This document shows positions 25,475 through 33,884 of a stretch of 64,000 bases of DNA, one piece after another; the stretch's first letter is position 1, and each line of letters opens with the position of its first letter. Location: the NCBI RefSeq assembly GCF_900101595.1, contig NZ_FMYY01000001.1:566585-630584 (forward strand), read 5' to 3'. The notes under the pieces are model-generated. The model was not told the origin of the DNA. It saw only the letters and a list, made by a program, of their open reading frames with translations, and ran no database searches. The DNA is from Paenibacillus sp. cl123. GTDB taxonomy: Bacteria; Bacillota; Bacilli; Paenibacillales; NBRC-103111. The translations under genes and the position numbers were made by a program.

Positions 25475-25669
25475 TTAGAACAGTCGCAGCGGCAACAATG
25501 GGAATCGCTGAACTGCCGGAAGTATTCGGTTTTCTGATACCTGAAACTGTTGAAAAATACCAGTGGCCCCGGTAGGTCCGGTGGCTCCGGTCGCTCCGGT
25601 TGCCCCAGTTGCTTCATGGCAATGACAACAAGAAAAATGCGAATCGGCGACATATATTTTCCTCGTCAT
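25475..25669 (-). CDS. Short collagen-like spore-surface-type protein, possibly frameshifted
   Basis: 64 residues. The start has a very good ribosome site (AAAGGTGGTGAT, 5-6 bases from ATG). The N-terminus has a Cys/His cluster (SCCHCHEA), then Gly-x-Thr repeats (GATGATGATGPTGATG) like exosporium BclA-type collagen regions. After the repeats the frame loses its pattern. A one-base shift opens a second cysteine-rich stretch (SHCCRCDCSK) that runs on to about 25273. Either the gene is decayed or a frameshift shortened a longer collagen-like protein. Confidence 0.5.
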   Translation of the reverse strand: MTRKIYVADSHFSCCHCHEATGATGATGATGPTGATGIFQQFQVSENRILPAVQRFPLLPLRLF

Positions 25670-25951
25670 AAAAGATCACCACCTTTAAGTGGTTTATTTA
25701 TTATTAGATGCCGAAACTATTAGTTTGGGACACGCACTAGTACCAAGAAATTAGCATATTTTTATCGGTCGGTTATCCGATGCAAGTGATAAGGCAATAA
25801 CCGTCAGCAATATTAATCGGCGAGAGCAAACTAGACGAGAGGGAAAGCTAATCGATGAACGATACTTCATCCCGTTAAGCTGTTGAGCAGGCTTCTATAA
25901 ACATCGTGCGGAATATATTTACTTTAATCGAATATCGGTAAGGAGGCTGTT

Positions 25952-26482
25952 ATGAAAGTTAGGCTAAGTGAGTTCAATGAGGATTGGATTAGGCTTTTTC
26001 ACGAGGAAGCTAATTTCCTGAAAACTATATTTAACGACGAGATTATGCGATTTGAGCATTTTGGAAGTACCTCGGTTCCTGGAATGAAAGCTAAACCTGT
26101 AATTGATATGATGTGTATGGTAACAAACATCAGTAAGATTGATTTGTTTAACGACAAATTGCGTTCCCTTGGTTACGATGTTGCCGGAGAATGGGGGATC
26201 CCGGGTAGAAGGTTATTCCGCAAGGGCGGAGAGAACAGAACTCACCACATCCATTTCTATGAAATGACTCATCCCCAAATCGAACGGCATCTCGTATTCA
26301 GAGATTATTTAAAAGCTCATCCCCAGGAGGTTGTAAGATACAGCAGCTTTAAGGAAGAATTAGCTCATCACTTTGAAAATACAAGCGAATATAGCCCAGC
26401 CAAGAAAGCGTTTGTGAAGGAGATGGAGCAGCTTGCTCTTGCATGGTTTACAGATGTTCAACAAAAAGGTCATGCGCCCTAA
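25952..26482 (+). CDS. GrpB-family protein (nucleotidyltransferase fold, UPF0157)
   Basis: 176 residues. The family motif HFGSTSVPGMKAKPVIDMM is at about 30-48, with the G-S motif of the nucleotidyltransferase superfamily and the first Asp. HHIHFYEMTHPQIERHLVFR follows. The start follows GTAAGGAGG. The molecular role of GrpB/UPF0157 proteins is not established, though some are fused to dephospho-CoA kinase. It appears intact among decayed neighbours. Confidence 0.9.
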   Translation: MKVRLSEFNEDWIRLFHEEANFLKTIFNDEIMRFEHFGSTSVPGMKAKPVIDMMCMVTNISKIDLFNDKLRSLGYDVAGEWGIPGRRLFRKGGENRTHHIHFYEMTHPQIERHLVFRDYLKAHPQEVVRYSSFKEELAHHFENTSEYSPAKKAFVKEMEQLALAWFTDVQQKGHAP

Positions 26483-26540
26483 TTCATGCAGCAAAATAGA
26501 TTGACAACGTTTATGTCCTTTTCATAAAGCAGAAGAATTT

Positions 26541-26940
26541 ATGAAGATAGAAGGTGCTGCCTCTTGCAAGTGCCTACCGATAATACTGTTAGGGTGTGAG
26601 GATATCTCGGAAGAACGTATGATCGAAGATTGCCAGGCCATGCACATTCATGACTTTATCGCAGGACTGTCGGAAGGATATGAAGTGCTCATTGGCGAAC
26701 GGAGTTTTACGCTGACAAGCGGGCAGAGGCAACGGTTGGACCTTGCGAGAGCCTCTGAACGAGGGGATCTCCTCGCTTGACCTGGAGACGGAGCGCCAAG
26801 TGCGAGAGAGTCCGGATCAGCTTCAAAGAAACCGAAAGTACTTGTACAGCCACGAGGATCTGATTAAGGCATCCCTGGCCATCATCCAGGCGGACCTTCA
26901 AGTAAAGGTGCTGGACCGGACGAAGCGTTTGGAGAGGTGA
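26541..26940 (+). pseudogene. ABC transporter ATP-binding domain remnant
   Basis: The first frame gives IHDFIAGLSEGYEVLIGERS then LTSGQRQRLDLARA, the ABC signature region of an exporter-type ATPase with SGQ in place of SGGQ. The frame breaks after ARA. From 26743 another frame gives EGISSLDLETERQVRESPDQ, the D-loop region that normally follows Walker B. Walker A is absent and Walker B is destroyed (LNEGISSLD where LLDEATSSLD is usual). It is a truncated, frameshifted relic. Confidence 0.75.
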
Positions 26941-27203
26941 TGGAGTACAGTTGAGTATACTAAAGTGAATACATGTCTGACCCGGTATTCACGTCGTTCT
27001 CGGCGAATATGGGGTCTTTTGGGTGCGTAACGAGCATTGTGCTGCTCCCTTGTTCGTCGCAGTACATCTTGGGATTCAGTTGTGTTAAACTCATAGATAC
27101 AAATAGCGCTACCCGTGTGGGAGGGTGGATTTAAACACAGCGCGGGCACGTTATTTCTGGAATATTATCCATGGTGGATTGGATGGAGGAGGGAACATTG
27201 CGT

Positions 27204-28892
27204 ATGAAACGAAAGCTGCCCATTGGTCTCAGTGATTTTAGGGAGGTCATTGAAGACGGATATTATTATATCGATAAAAGTTTGTTTATTCGCGAGCTTA
27301 TAGATATCGGAAGCAAATCCATTCTCCTGCCTCGTCCCCGACGTTTCGGAAAGACGTTAAACCTTTCCATGCTGCGTTATTTCTATGAACGAACCACTGA
27401 GGATACTAGCAAACTCTTTCAACATTTGAGCATTTGGCGTGAAGGCGAGGCTTATACGGCTAAGCAAGGCAGGCATCCCGTTATCTTCCTGACCTTTAAG
27501 GATGTGAAGTGGGAAACCTGGCAGGCATGTGCGAATGAAATGAATCGAGTGATTGGGGAAGAGTACCGGAGGCATCGTGCCATACTTCAAACAGACATGC
27601 TTGACTCGGATGAGAGGGAAAGATATCTCGCCATTATTGAGCAGAGAGCGGATATGTCCTCTTATAGCAACAGTCTCAAGCAATTGTCACTATGGCTGAA
27701 CCGGTTTTATGGCGAGAAAACCGTCATCTTGATTGACGAATACGATACGCCTATCCAACAGGGCTTTCTGCACGGCTACTATGACGAGGTAATTACCTTT
27801 ATGCGCAATTTGCTGAGCGGAGCGCTTAAAGACAACGTCAGTCTGGAAAAGGGCGTTCTCACGGGGATTCTTCGGGTTGCCAAGGAAAGCATCTTCTCTG
27901 GGCTGAATAATCTGGAGGTATGTACGCTTATTCAGAAGCCCTTCAGCACCAGGTTTGGGCTAATGGAGGGCGAGGTTGAACAGCTATTGGCCGATTGCGA
28001 TGTGGAGACAGAAGCCGATGAAGTGAAAAGCTGGTACAATGGCTATCGTTTTGGCGGGACTACCATATACAATCCGTGGTCGATCATTAATTTTTGCTCT
28101 AAGTGGAGAGAGGGCCTGCAGCCTTATTGGATCAATACGAGCAGCAATGATTTAGTTCGTCAGCTCATCACAGAAAGCAACGGAGAGTTGAAGGAAGAGT
28201 TGGAGCAAATGCTTGGCGGAGTACCGATCCGGAAACCGATTGACGATAATATGGTATTTCGGGACATTCATCTCCGTTCACACTCTGTTTGGAGCTTTCT
28301 GTTATTTAGCGGATATTTGAAGGTTGAGCGGCAGGACTTGATTGAAGGCATTCACTATGGGGAGTTGATGATCCCTAACAAAGAAGTTGAGGTGCTGTAC
28401 AAGCAAATTATCTCAGGCTGGTTTGAGACGGGCTTGACGGAACGCAGCCATCAACAGATGCTGAATGCTCTGGTGGGCGGCGATATGATGACATTTGAAA
28501 GTATTTTCCGCGACTTCGTTACTCATGCCTTTAGTTTGTTCGACACCGGCGGTGGAGAGCCTGAGAAGGTTTACCATGCTTTCGTGCTGGGCCTGTTGGT
28601 CAGTCTTCGGGATTCGTATGAAGTGAAATCGAACCGAGAGAGCGGATACGGACGGTATGTTGTGATGTTGATTCCCAGATCACCGCGGCGGCAAGACCGG
28701 GTTCAGAATGGGGTTATTATTGAGTTCAAGAAAGCCCGCGGTGGAGAAACGCTGGAGCAAGCTGTAGCTGCAGCCTTGAAGCAAATTGAGGACAAGGACT
28801 ACGCAAGCGAATTGCGTGAAAGAGGCGTCCAGCATGTGATCAAGCTGGGGATTGCGTTTGAGGGGAAACGGTTGTTTATGAAGGCGGAGTAG
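27204..28892 (+). CDS. AAA-ATPase-like / PD-(D/E)XK nuclease-like protein (DUF1703 type)
   Basis: 562 residues. The N-terminal PF09820-type domain begins LPIGLSDFREVIEDGYYYID. Walker A-like RPRRFGKTLNLSM is near residues 46-58 and Walker B-like VILIDEYDTPI near residue 180. The C-terminal domain ends in GVIIEFKKARGGE, the E-x-K of a PD-(D/E)XK fold. The usual Asp of the GRYD motif is Val here (GRYVVML, Val486), so nuclease activity may be lost. The ATG is preferred over upstream TTG and ATG codons because GGAGGAGGG lies about 10 bases upstream. The family often occurs in multiple copies; its biological role is unknown. Confidence 0.85.
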   Translation: MKRKLPIGLSDFREVIEDGYYYIDKSLFIRELIDIGSKSILLPRPRRFGKTLNLSMLRYFYERTTEDTSKLFQHLSIWREGEAYTAKQGRHPVIFLTFKDVKWETWQACANEMNRVIGEEYRRHRAILQTDMLDSDERERYLAIIEQRADMSSYSNSLKQLSLWLNRFYGEKTVILIDEYDTPIQQGFLHGYYDEVITFMRNLLSGALKDNVSLEKGVLTGILRVAKESIFSGLNNLEVCTLIQKPFSTRFGLMEGEVEQLLADCDVETEADEVKSWYNGYRFGGTTIYNPWSIINFCSKWREGLQPYWINTSSNDLVRQLITESNGELKEELEQMLGGVPIRKPIDDNMVFRDIHLRSHSVWSFLLFSGYLKVERQDLIEGIHYGELMIPNKEVEVLYKQIISGWFETGLTERSHQQMLNALVGGDMMTFESIFRDFVTHAFSLFDTGGGEPEKVYHAFVLGLLVSLRDSYEVKSNRESGYGRYVVMLIPRSPRRQDRVQNGVIIEFKKARGGETLEQAVAAALKQIEDKDYASELRERGVQHVIKLGIAFEGKRLFMKAE

Positions 28893-29072
28893 GGCGTGTT
28901 GTGCTCCGCTGGCTTAGTTGATGTGGGAGAGTAAGATTTATGAACAATAGACACAGCCTGTATCACTTAGCACATCGGTTAGTTCGATGGTTCGATTATG
29001 GCTTGGATAGGATAAGTATATAGATGAATGGGAAACAACGAAACGTCTCCCGACCCGAAAGGAGTGATTCAT

Positions 29073-29543
29073 TTGACACCAATATCGAAAAAACTCATTC
29101 AGTTCCTAGCTGTGATCTTTTTATTTGTGCTTATTTATGTAAGTGTACATATTTGGGGATTTTTCGCTATTCAAAAGAAAACGGAAAGCTTTCTGGCTGC
29201 TGTGCAGGCATTGGAGTTTGAACGAGCGGCACAGTTGTATAGCGGGACAGAGGATAAGCAGGCATGGGTTCGCGGAATGGAGCAGCTGCATGAAGAGGGA
29301 CAGTTTCGTCTGATATCTTACGCAAAGGTGAAGCCTTATTATAATGACGGAGGTTTTCATACCGGACATGCGGAGCTAAGCTTTGATATGGAAGGAGAGC
29401 AATTGAACGTAAACGCGGTCCTCACCTTCGGTGAGAATGATCAGCCCGGGCAGGTGTGCGCCATTCACCCACCCGAGGTTCCGAGAGGCTCGATTCCGGG
29501 GCTTGTTTCCTGGAACCGGCTAACCTGCGGCGGCTCCTTCTAA
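29073..29543 (+). CDS. Membrane-anchored hypothetical protein
   Basis: 156 residues from a TTG start behind AAAGGAGTGA. One membrane helix near the N-terminus (IQFLAVIFLFVLIYVSVHIW) is followed by an extracytoplasmic domain of about 120 residues (FLAAVQALEFERAAQLYSG; SFDMEGEQLNVNAVLTFGE). The domain resembles small NTF2-like or DUF4878-type folds in layout, but I do not recognise a family. It stops 2 bases before the end of the convergent GtrA-like gene, with no terminator visible between them. Confidence 0.7.
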   Translation: MTPISKKLIQFLAVIFLFVLIYVSVHIWGFFAIQKKTESFLAAVQALEFERAAQLYSGTEDKQAWVRGMEQLHEEGQFRLISYAKVKPYYNDGGFHTGHAELSFDMEGEQLNVNAVLTFGENDQPGQVCAIHPPEVPRGSIPGLVSWNRLTCGGSF

Positions 29544-29545
29544 GC

Positions 29546-29983
29546 TCAATTCTCCCCCTGACGCCCCGCAAATACAATATACCTCTGCCCCGCATAATTC
29601 AGCAGCGTATACAACCCGTTCCCCAGCACGACAGCGAGCGTATGGCCCAGCTCCGCGGACAGCGCGGGGAAGAAGCCGCCCAGCAGCTTCGCTGCCAAGC
29701 CGCTCGCAGCATAGGCCAGCATATAGCAGCAGGCGAGCACGGCGACAAATTTCAGTACGGCGGTTCCGTGGGAGCTGCTGCTGCGGAATGTAAAGGTCCG
29801 GTTAAGCAGGTAGCTGACGCAAGCCCCGATCACCGTCCCGGCTGCTGTGGAGAGCCAGTAATTCAGCCCGGCCGCGTGGAGCAAGAGCAGCATGATCGAC
29901 AGACCGATCAAGGTGTTTAATACGCCGACCAGCAAAAAACGGGCCAGGCTGGACCGGGCCCAATTCCGCATAACTTCGATCAT
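29546..29983 (-). CDS. GtrA-family membrane protein
   Basis: 145 residues with four membrane helices and the GtrA pattern FLLVGVLNTLIGLSIMLLLL near the start and YLLNRTFTFRS in the middle. GtrA proteins are proposed flippases for undecaprenyl-phosphate-linked sugars. It lies 15 bases after a GtrB-like glycosyltransferase with its own GGAGG site, and the two act as a pair that decorates cell-envelope polymers. Confidence 0.9.
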   Translation of the reverse strand: MIEVMRNWARSSLARFLLVGVLNTLIGLSIMLLLLHAAGLNYWLSTAAGTVIGACVSYLLNRTFTFRSSSSHGTAVLKFVAVLACCYMLAYAASGLAAKLLGGFFPALSAELGHTLAVVLGNGLYTLLNYAGQRYIVFAGRQGEN

Positions 29984-29998
29984 TCCAACTCCAGCCTC

Positions 29999-31012
29999 CT
30001 ATAAGGAAGAAATCTTCCGGCTATGTCCCGCATGCTCTGCCCGTTCGTCGAGCAATTGGTTGACCTCAATGGTGTACAAGGGCCTGCCCTTGACTTCCAA
30101 ATATATTTTGCCGATGTATTCGCCGAGCAAGCCAATGCTCATCAATTGCACGCCCCCGATAAACCAGATGGACAAAATAAGCGAGGTCCAGCCGGATTCG
30201 GTATGGCCCGACAGATGAACGACCAGGGAGTAAATCGCGGCTACTATGCTTAGAATAAAGATAATAAACCCTGAGGCGGTAACCATGCGAATCGGAGTTA
30301 CGCTGAACGAGGTTATACCTTCCAGGGCAAATAAAAGCATTTTGCGCAGATTATATTTCGAATCTCCGGCATACCGTTCATGACGGTCATAACGGACGAT
30401 TGCCGATCTGAAGCCGACCAGCGGCATGATGCCCCGCAAAAACAGATTGACTTCCTTGTAATCCGCGAGGGCAACGAGCGCCCGGTGACTGAGCAGCCGA
30501 TAGTCCGCATGGTTGTAGACGATATTGACGCCCAGCAGCTTCATCATCCGATAGAAAGCGACGGCGGTATTTCTTTTGAAGAACGTATCCGAGCGCCGGT
30601 TCTCCCTGACCCCGTATACCACATCATATCCTTCGTGAAACTTATATATAAAGGAGCGTATCGCCGTTACATCGTCCTGAAGATCGGCATCGATGGAGAT
30701 CACGCAGTCGGAGCAGGCACGCGCAGCATGCAGTCCCGCCAGCAAAGCGTTCTGATGGCCCGCATTGCGGGAAAGCTTCAAGCCGCGAACGAACGGATGA
30801 GCGCGGCTCAACTCGTCGATGACCGTCCATGTGCCGTCCTTGCTTCCATCGTCCACATACAAAATGATGCTGGATGGCGCAATCCGTTGTTCCTGAACCA
30901 GCCGGTCGAAGACAGCGGCCAGCCTTGCGGTCGTTTCGTGAAGTACGCTCTCCTCATTATAGCAGGGCACGACTACCGTCAAAAAAGGCGCTTCTCCTCC
31001 GAATGTATACAT
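29999..31012 (-). CDS. Family 2 glycosyltransferase, GtrB/YkcC-like
   Basis: 338 residues. The GT-A domain has VVVPCYNEES, LYVDDGSKDGTW and SIDADLQDD (DxD). Two C-terminal membrane helices (about 235-255 and 270-290) follow. Members attach a sugar to undecaprenyl phosphate at the inner membrane face. The ATG behind AGGAGG is preferred; the frame extends nine codons further upstream. With GtrA it would flip and transfer a sugar to wall polymer or exopolysaccharide. Confidence 0.92.
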   Translation of the reverse strand: MYTFGGEAPFLTVVVPCYNEESVLHETTARLAAVFDRLVQEQRIAPSSIILYVDDGSKDGTWTVIDELSRAHPFVRGLKLSRNAGHQNALLAGLHAARACSDCVISIDADLQDDVTAIRSFIYKFHEGYDVVYGVRENRRSDTFFKRNTAVAFYRMMKLLGVNIVYNHADYRLLSHRALVALADYKEVNLFLRGIMPLVGFRSAIVRYDRHERYAGDSKYNLRKMLLFALEGITSFSVTPIRMVTASGFIIFILSIVAAIYSLVVHLSGHTESGWTSLILSIWFIGGVQLMSIGLLGEYIGKIYLEVKGRPLYTIEVNQLLDERAEHAGHSRKISSL

Positions 31013-31086
31013 AAATAACCTCCTGAGAGAATGAACCATTATGGTAAACTAGCATTATAATCTACGATAACATAGCTTTTGCAAGA

Positions 31087-31104
31087 TGTCGATTAAAATC
31101 GACA
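31087..31104. promoter_or_regulatory. Perfect inverted repeat in the divergent promoter region
   Basis: TGTCGATT-AA-AATCGACA, 8-bp arms around 2 bases, between the GtrB-like gene (minus) and the exopolysaccharide operon (plus). A TTGACA follows at 31113-31118 and a TATAAA at 31150-31155, though not with standard spacing. It looks like an operator for a dimeric regulator. No candidate regulator gene is adjacent. Confidence 0.55.
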
Positions 31105-31218
31105 AGATTCTCTTGACATAATCTTAACTTGTAGTCCTTCTGGATTGGGTATAAAGTACTATTACATTCATCTTTCCTTGTTCAATCTGCAGCATTACAT
31201 TCAGGGGGATGTGCATGA

Positions 31219-32352
31219 ATGCCAACGACCAAAAGCTATCTTCTTCTATTAAACCATTTCATCCTGGCTGCCGCGCTGACGGCCTGCGGAGCTAAGGAGA
31301 TGCCGAAGTCCTTTGACGGCATCGCTCTCCTTTCCCAGCACGATTATGGTGATGAAGCTCAGACGACGGATCGCCGCAGCTCTTTGCTGCAATTTATCGA
31401 GACACGGTTGACCGGAACGAGCGGCGTTTATACCAATCTGCGGGATACGGCTCAAGCTGCTGCCGAGGCTACCGGGCATGAGATTCTGAGCGAATCGGCG
31501 GGACTGCTGATGCGCTACTATGCGCTCACCGGGCAAAAGCAGAGATTTGACGAGGAGTGGAGGCGAACAAAGCAAATTTTTGAGTTGTCGACCGGCTTCA
31601 GCTACCGGTACAGTCCCAAGCATAACCGGAAGTATTCGGTGAACGCGGCGGTCGACGATCTTCGCATCATACGCGGCTTGTACGAGGCGGGCAAAGCCTT
31701 TGACGAGCCAACTTATACCGAGGAGGCGAATTTATACGGACGGCGGTTTTACGAGCATAATGTCAAGGATGGATTTTTGTATGATTTTCACGACGCAGAG
31801 TACCGGACAACCAATGACTTCATCACGCTGTGCTACATCGATCTGAAGACGCTGGCCCTGCTGCCGCTGGAACGGAAGCAGAGAGATGCTTTCCTGGAGG
31901 GAATGCTGGGTATTAGTAAGAAGGGGTATTTGTCGGATGAATTCCCTTTCTATGAAACCCGGTATGAGTATAAAACGGCTTCCTACCGCTCGGATAAGAT
32001 CAATACGGTGGAGTCGCTGCTGACGATTCTGGCGCTTGCGGAGGTGCGGCAGCATGAAGCGTCCAGTATCCGGTATGTGAAGGAACAGGTGTCGGCAGGC
32101 ACCTTGTATGGCCAATATACGAAGGAAGGGAAGCCTGCAACCGACATCCGGTCGACGGCCATCTATGCGATAGCGGCCATGATCGGCTCGGAGCTTGGGG
32201 ACAAGGGGCTGTATGAGGACAGCATCCGCAGGATGAATGAGCTTCAGGTTCTGAACGGCTCCAGCGAGCTGAACGGAGGCTTCGGGGACCCGGGTTCCGG
32301 GCAGGCGTATTCCTTTGACAATCTGATGGCCTTGCTGGCGTACGCCTACTAA
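31219..32352 (+). CDS. GH8-like lipoprotein of the exopolysaccharide locus (YdaJ-like)
   Basis: 377 residues. The signal peptide ends in lipobox LTAC. The rest resembles an (alpha/alpha)6 glycosidase of the GH8 class: FELSTGFSYRY, AAVDDLRIIRGLYEAG near residues 137-152, DGFLYDFHDAEY, and a terminal SFDNLMALLAYAY. The position at the head of a GT2-BcsB-GGDEF gene set matches YdaJ in Bacillus ydaJKLMN. An anchored hydrolase would trim or release the polymer outside the cell. Its GGGGG site is 10 bases from the ATG. Confidence 0.8.
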   Translation: MPTTKSYLLLLNHFILAAALTACGAKEMPKSFDGIALLSQHDYGDEAQTTDRRSSLLQFIETRLTGTSGVYTNLRDTAQAAAEATGHEILSESAGLLMRYYALTGQKQRFDEEWRRTKQIFELSTGFSYRYSPKHNRKYSVNAAVDDLRIIRGLYEAGKAFDEPTYTEEANLYGRRFYEHNVKDGFLYDFHDAEYRTTNDFITLCYIDLKTLALLPLERKQRDAFLEGMLGISKKGYLSDEFPFYETRYEYKTASYRSDKINTVESLLTILALAEVRQHEASSIRYVKEQVSAGTLYGQYTKEGKPATDIRSTAIYAIAAMIGSELGDKGLYEDSIRRMNELQVLNGSSELNGGFGDPGSGQAYSFDNLMALLAYAY

Positions 32353-32374
32353 CTTCGGAAAGAGGGCTTTGATC

Positions 32375-33868
32375 ATGCTTGAGCCAGGCGGTAAAGCTCT
32401 GTCTGCTATCGCCCGATGGGTGTCGCCCGCATGGGCGGCCGCCGCCGGGGTGTTCTTAATAACGGTCTTGGCGCTGTTCGTTCCTCCTTTTATCGGTATG
32501 GCGGATAACGGAGACTATTTTCGGATACTGTACGGAAACGGGCTGTATTTCAGTGAACCGGACTATAACAGCCAGTACCTCGGCTACTTCGTAAAGCAGT
32601 ACGGAATCTTGCAGTATTACAATGAAAACGCCGCCGCGCTGTTTTCGTCGCAGTCCTTGTTTATTCGTCTGGCGCTGCTGCTGAATGTTTGGCTGTATGA
32701 CCACCAGGTGTTCGATCTGCGGGTTCAGGCCGTTATTTACACCTTGATGTACACGGCGGCCGTCTACTTGCTGGTCGAAGCGGTGACGTGGAAGCTCTCC
32801 GCGAAGCTTGGGTATCCGATTGCGGCAGCAGCGGTGTTTATGTTCGGCGACACGGGGTATACGGCGTACTTCAACTCGTTTTACAGCGAGGCGCTTGTGC
32901 TGGTTATGGCGATGCTTTTATTTGCTTCGGGCTTGCTGCTGTACCGGCGAAGGTACAATGATTATGCGCTGCTGGCTTTGTTTGCGGCAAGCGCCCTGCT
33001 TCTGACCGCCAGCAAGCAGCAGAACGCGCCTGTCGGAGCTATTGTCGCTGTGGCGGGAGCCGTCCTTGTCTTCATACGGACGGGCAGGGCATACCGGATT
33101 CTCGTAACCGGCGTGCTGGCGGGCCTGCTGGCCGCAGGCGTCGGCATCTATGCGCTGATCCCGAAGGAGTTTGTCAATATCAATAAATATCATGCGATGA
33201 CGCGCGGCGTCCTGATGGAATCCCGTGATCCCGAAGCTGCGCTTAGATCCTTCGGCATCGACGAGCAGTTCGCCGCGCTTAACCGCAGCATTTACTATAA
33301 GCCGTACTCGACGGTGGATGTCGACTCCGAGCTGCTGGAGCAAGCGTTCTATAGCAAGTACGGCTTCGGCTCCATTCTTGGGTATTATGTTACGCATCCC
33401 GATCAGGCCGGCCAGATGCTGAATCTGGCTGCGCGCAGCGGATTTACGATACGGCCTCCGGCGATGGGCAATTACGAGCGGACAGAAGGCAAGCCGTTCG
33501 GGGCCCAGACGACCTTCTTCTCGGGCTACAGCCTGCTGAAGGATGCGCTCGCTCCGAAAACTTTCGGCTTCGTCATCATCTGGATGACGGTTGTTCTGGG
33601 AATTTATATGCCGTCCTTTATAGCGGCTGTGCGAGCCAGGCGGGCGAGATCGATATGGCGGCTTCCGCTGGTCGCGATGATGATGATGATCGGGCTGTCC
33701 GGCATATTCGTTTCGATTATCGGGGCGGGCGACGCGGATTTGTCCAAGCATGAATTTCTGTTTACAGCAAGCTTCGATCTCGTTACTTTCGTGATGGCGG
33801 CTGATTTGTGGGGACGCCGGCTATGGGGGGAGAGGACGGTCGAAGGCGCCGACGAGCCGGCCGAATAA
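32375..33868 (+). CDS. Polytopic membrane protein, WsfD-like glycosyltransferase
   Basis: 497 residues with about ten membrane helices and a conserved extracytoplasmic loop after helix 1 (GMADNGDYFRILYGN). Such Asp-containing first loops are typical of GT-C lipid-sugar-dependent transferases. It fits the WsfD-type family found in Gram-positive glycan loci. The ATG is preferred since GAAAGAGGG lies 8 bases upstream, while the TTG two codons earlier is too close. It would transfer a lipid-linked sugar onto the polymer outside the membrane (inference). B. subtilis ydaJKLMN has no such gene. Confidence 0.7.
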   Translation: MLEPGGKALSAIARWVSPAWAAAAGVFLITVLALFVPPFIGMADNGDYFRILYGNGLYFSEPDYNSQYLGYFVKQYGILQYYNENAAALFSSQSLFIRLALLLNVWLYDHQVFDLRVQAVIYTLMYTAAVYLLVEAVTWKLSAKLGYPIAAAAVFMFGDTGYTAYFNSFYSEALVLVMAMLLFASGLLLYRRRYNDYALLALFAASALLLTASKQQNAPVGAIVAVAGAVLVFIRTGRAYRILVTGVLAGLLAAGVGIYALIPKEFVNINKYHAMTRGVLMESRDPEAALRSFGIDEQFAALNRSIYYKPYSTVDVDSELLEQAFYSKYGFGSILGYYVTHPDQAGQMLNLAARSGFTIRPPAMGNYERTEGKPFGAQTTFFSGYSLLKDALAPKTFGFVIIWMTVVLGIYMPSFIAAVRARRARSIWRLPLVAMMMMIGLSGIFVSIIGAGDADLSKHEFLFTASFDLVTFVMAADLWGRRLWGERTVEGADEPAE

Positions 33869-33884
33869 CTAGGGGGGATGGGCG

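Noticed and set aside
25212-25575. Frames on both strands opposite the collagen-like ORF
   Set aside because: The plus-strand stretch AIDFAKEKLKGLIAGAAYAV looks protein-like, but it has an in-frame stop just before it and no start; not enough support for a gene.
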